15,110 bases of DNA, taken from Porphyromonadaceae bacterium UBA4277. GTDB lineage: Bacteria > Bacteroidota > Bacteroidia > Bacteroidales > Muribaculaceae. Position numbers and translations under genes: made by a program. The DNA lies in the NCBI GenBank assembly GCA_002395965.1, contig DGVT01000096.1, positions 10,957 to 26,066 of the forward strand, given 5' to 3'. The notes beneath the pieces were generated by a model. It made no database searches. It worked only from the letters and a program-made list of their open reading frames with translations, and had not been told where the DNA came from. Positions 13,888 through 15,110 of the stretch are shown piece after piece (positions within the stretch are counted from its first letter, which is position 1; each line of letters begins with the position of its first letter).

Positions 13888-14202
13888 TCAACTGTCCCAC
13901 ACGCTGCGGCGGTTATACAGCGGAATGCCGGTGGGTTGTGGATCCAGTTCCGGGTCGGGGTCGAAGTGCTGTGTGACTTCGATTTTCTCGTTGCGGCCGC
14001 GCAGGTAGCCCTGTGCTTCGGCATTGCGCAGCATTTCGCCTATCTGGCTGCTCACTTCGCTGTCGAGGCCCAGTGCGGCCAGCTCGGCCGGAACCGGCGC
14101 GGCTACGTCTTGTGCTTGCACTTCTGAATTCTCCATCTGCGACTCTGCTACGTGCTGCTCCGGCAACTTGAAGGGAGGCGGCTCAATGTGTGTGTTTTCC
14201 AT
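13888..14202 (-). CDS. Small acidic hypothetical protein upstream of capsid-like gene
   Basis: A 104-residue soluble protein of unknown function. Residues 1-36 are proline- and glutamate-rich and look disordered; 37-76 (AELAALGLDSEVSSQIGEMLRN, then AEAQGYLRGRNEKIEV) are likely two helices; the tail is Asp/Pro-rich (DPDPELDPQP) and ends PLYNRRSVWDS. There is no signal peptide or cysteine. It has a -7-like element 48 nt upstream and precedes the capsid-like gene on the same strand. In tailed phages the gene before the capsid gene often encodes scaffold or decoration functions, and a helical, acidic protein would suit that, but this is inference from position and composition only. Codon use resembles the neighbours, and the antisense frames lack any domain character. 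Confidence 0.72.
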   Translation of the reverse strand: MENTHIEPPPFKLPEQHVAESQMENSEVQAQDVAAPVPAELAALGLDSEVSSQIGEMLRNAEAQGYLRGRNEKIEVTQHFDPDPELDPQPTGIPLYNRRSVWDS

Positions 14203-14249
14203 AATGAATGATTAGAGTTTTGTTGTTAGACTTTTTGTTTTCGACGCTG

Positions 14250-14257
14250 CAAAATTA
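14250..14257 (-). promoter_or_regulatory. -7 element for the capsid-like unit
   Basis: TAATTTTG on the minus strand fits TAnnTTTG and lies 48 nt before the ATG at 14202. No good -33 TTTG is found at 19-21 nt upstream; the nearest (14285-14288) is 27 nt away. Confidence 0.45.
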
Positions 14258-14426
14258 CTCCTACTCGCACCACGGCCGAAAGGTCAAATGCAGACCCAAG
14301 CTCGCAGCACCCGTCAAGCCGCATCGCACCGCCGTAAACATGCAGTGTAAGCAAGGAAGAAAGCTTTGCTTAACACTGTTTAACACAGCCGCCTGTGCCT
14401 TTTATGGCATTTGATGCGTCTAACGA

Positions 14427-14474
14427 GCGAAAACAACAATGAAAACAATATTGAAAACAATATTGAAAACAATA
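14427..14474. repeat. 12-bp tandem repeat, four units
   Basis: Four consecutive 12-bp units: GCGAAAACAACA, ATGAAAACAATA, TTGAAAACAATA, TTGAAAACAATA. The last two are identical. The junctions create two CAATATTG palindromes 12 bp apart (14446-14453 and 14458-14465). It lies between divergent promoters, about 50 nt upstream of the M16 -7 elements. Confidence 0.85.
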
Positions 14475-14522
14475 TGACACTTATTGTAAAATAATTTATA
14501 CTACATCACTATGTATTATAAA

Positions 14523-14538
14523 TAATTTTGTAATTTTG
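14523..14538 (+). promoter_or_regulatory. Doubled -7 element for the M16 peptidase gene
   Basis: TAATTTTG occurs twice back to back (14523-14530 and 14531-14538), each matching TAnnTTTG, giving a leader of about 50 nt to the ATG at 14597. No TTTG is seen at the expected -33 distance. Confidence 0.55.
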
Positions 14539-14596
14539 CCGAGTTTAGCAATCTTAAAGCGATATTTTTTAATTTCATCAAATAAAATTTATTATT

Positions 14597-15110
14597 ATGC
14601 TTATTAGAAAATTTTTGGCTGCAGCCCTGCTTATAACATCGCTGACAGCTGTGGCACAAATGGACATGCAAATGCCTCCCATCCCGGTTGACCCCGATGT
14701 GCGCATGGGTAAACTTGACAATGGGCTGACCTATTATGTTCGCCACAATGATTATCCCGAACATCGTGTAAACTTCTACATTGCCCAGCGCGTGGGCTCA
14801 ATCCAAGAAGAGGAGAGCCAGCGCGGTCTTGCTCACTTCCTGGAGCACATGGCCTTCAACGGCAGTGAGAACTTCCACGGCGAGGGCAAGGGCGTGATTG
14901 ACTACACCCGCACCTTAGGTGTGGAATTTGGACGCAACCTGAACGCCTACACCAGCACCGACGAGACCGTGTATAACATCAACGACGTGCCCAGCACCCG
15001 CCAGAGTGCCATCGACTCATGCTTGCTCATCTTGCGCGACTGGTCGTGCGGCCTGCTGCTCGAAGACGAGGAAATCGACAAGGAACGCGGCGTGATCCAC
15101 GAGGAGTGGC
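14597..15110 (+). CDS. M16 family zinc peptidase, N-terminal part (runs off the window)
   Basis: The first 171 residues of a pitrilysin/insulinase-type zinc protease; the gene continues past the window edge. Full-length Bacteroidales homologues with this architecture are usually above 900 residues. A signal peptide (MLIRKFLAAALLITSLTAVAQ, cut near residue 20) puts it outside the cytoplasm. The inverted zinc motif HFLEH is at 80-84, with Glu83 the catalytic base and His80/His84 metal ligands; the third ligand Glu170 is in ERGVIHEEW (163-171). The N-terminal substrate-chamber strand DNGLTYYVRHN (41-51) is typical. It is transcribed divergently from the capsid-like unit. Confidence 0.95.
   Translation, partial: MLIRKFLAAALLITSLTAVAQMDMQMPPIPVDPDVRMGKLDNGLTYYVRHNDYPEHRVNFYIAQRVGSIQEEESQRGLAHFLEHMAFNGSENFHGEGKGVIDYTRTLGVEFGRNLNAYTSTDETVYNINDVPSTRQSAIDSCLLILRDWSCGLLLEDEEIDKERGVIHEEW

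Larger units (their letters stand above)
14203..14596. other. Divergent intergenic region, 394 nt
   Basis: Non-coding region between the small acidic-protein gene (minus) and the M16 peptidase gene (plus). It holds a minus-strand -7 element (14250-14257), a GC-richer stretch with no recognised gene (about 14260-14400, including a weak CACAG/CTGTG hairpin at 14384-14397), a 12-bp tandem repeat (14427-14474), a very AT-rich stretch and a doubled plus-strand -7 element (14523-14538). No RNA gene is recognised. Confidence 0.7.

Noticed and set aside
12370..14202. Complete prophage
   Set aside because: Only a capsid-like gene and one small gene are present; flanks are a phosphodiesterase and an M16 peptidase, with no integrase, terminase, portal or attachment repeats visible.
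14208..14414. 68-codon plus-strand frame in the divergent intergenic region
   Set aside because: No motif, no promoter in front of it, and it overlaps the -7 element of the capsid-like unit; composition looks random.
14427..14474. CRISPR array
   Set aside because: The 12-bp units are directly adjacent with no spacers; this is a simple tandem repeat.

Overview
The window comes from a member of the Bacteroidota, most likely order Bacteroidales. Muribaculaceae or a Prevotella-like genus is a guess. Four things point there: promoter elements of the TAnnTTTG (-7) type, one with TTTG at -33; few clear Shine-Dalgarno sites; a Bacteroidota-type YebC (N-terminus MGRAFEYRKARK) next to pheT; and a SusB-type GH97 glucosidase. 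Genes are GC-rich, spacers AT-rich. The strong codon bias also creates very long antisense shadow ORFs, which are left out.

Layout. (1) 1-3928, plus strand: pheT (phenylalanyl-tRNA synthetase beta), yebC, and a small secreted protein with a PsbP/DUF1795-like look. (2) 3990-5252, minus strand: a zinc-ABC-type substrate-binding protein followed 6 nt later by an A1S_2505-like protein, probably one transcript. (3) 5400-8682, minus strand: bifunctional penicillin-binding protein 1A followed by a SpoU/TrmH RNA methyltransferase. (4) 8951-12244, plus strand: a secreted GH97 alpha-glucosidase and, 6 nt later, a secreted glycerophosphodiester phosphodiesterase with an extra C-terminal beta-type domain, ending at two hairpins. 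(5) 12370-14202, minus strand: a small acidic protein followed by a 462-residue protein that reads as an SU10/DUF5309-type HK97-fold major capsid protein with a transmembrane segment at its N-terminus. (6) 14203-14596: a divergent intergenic region with a 12-bp tandem repeat and a duplicated -7 element. (7) 14597 to the window edge, plus strand: the start of a secreted M16 zinc peptidase.

Most of the window is housekeeping and envelope functions: translation, peptidoglycan synthesis, metal uptake, and periplasmic sugar and phosphodiester hydrolysis. The standout is region 5. A capsid-like protein with an intact frame and base composition like its neighbours sits among ordinary chromosomal genes. 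No other recognisable phage gene is visible, and it carries a predicted membrane anchor that phage capsid proteins do not have. It is either a prophage remnant or, more interestingly, a domesticated capsid-fold protein attached to the membrane.
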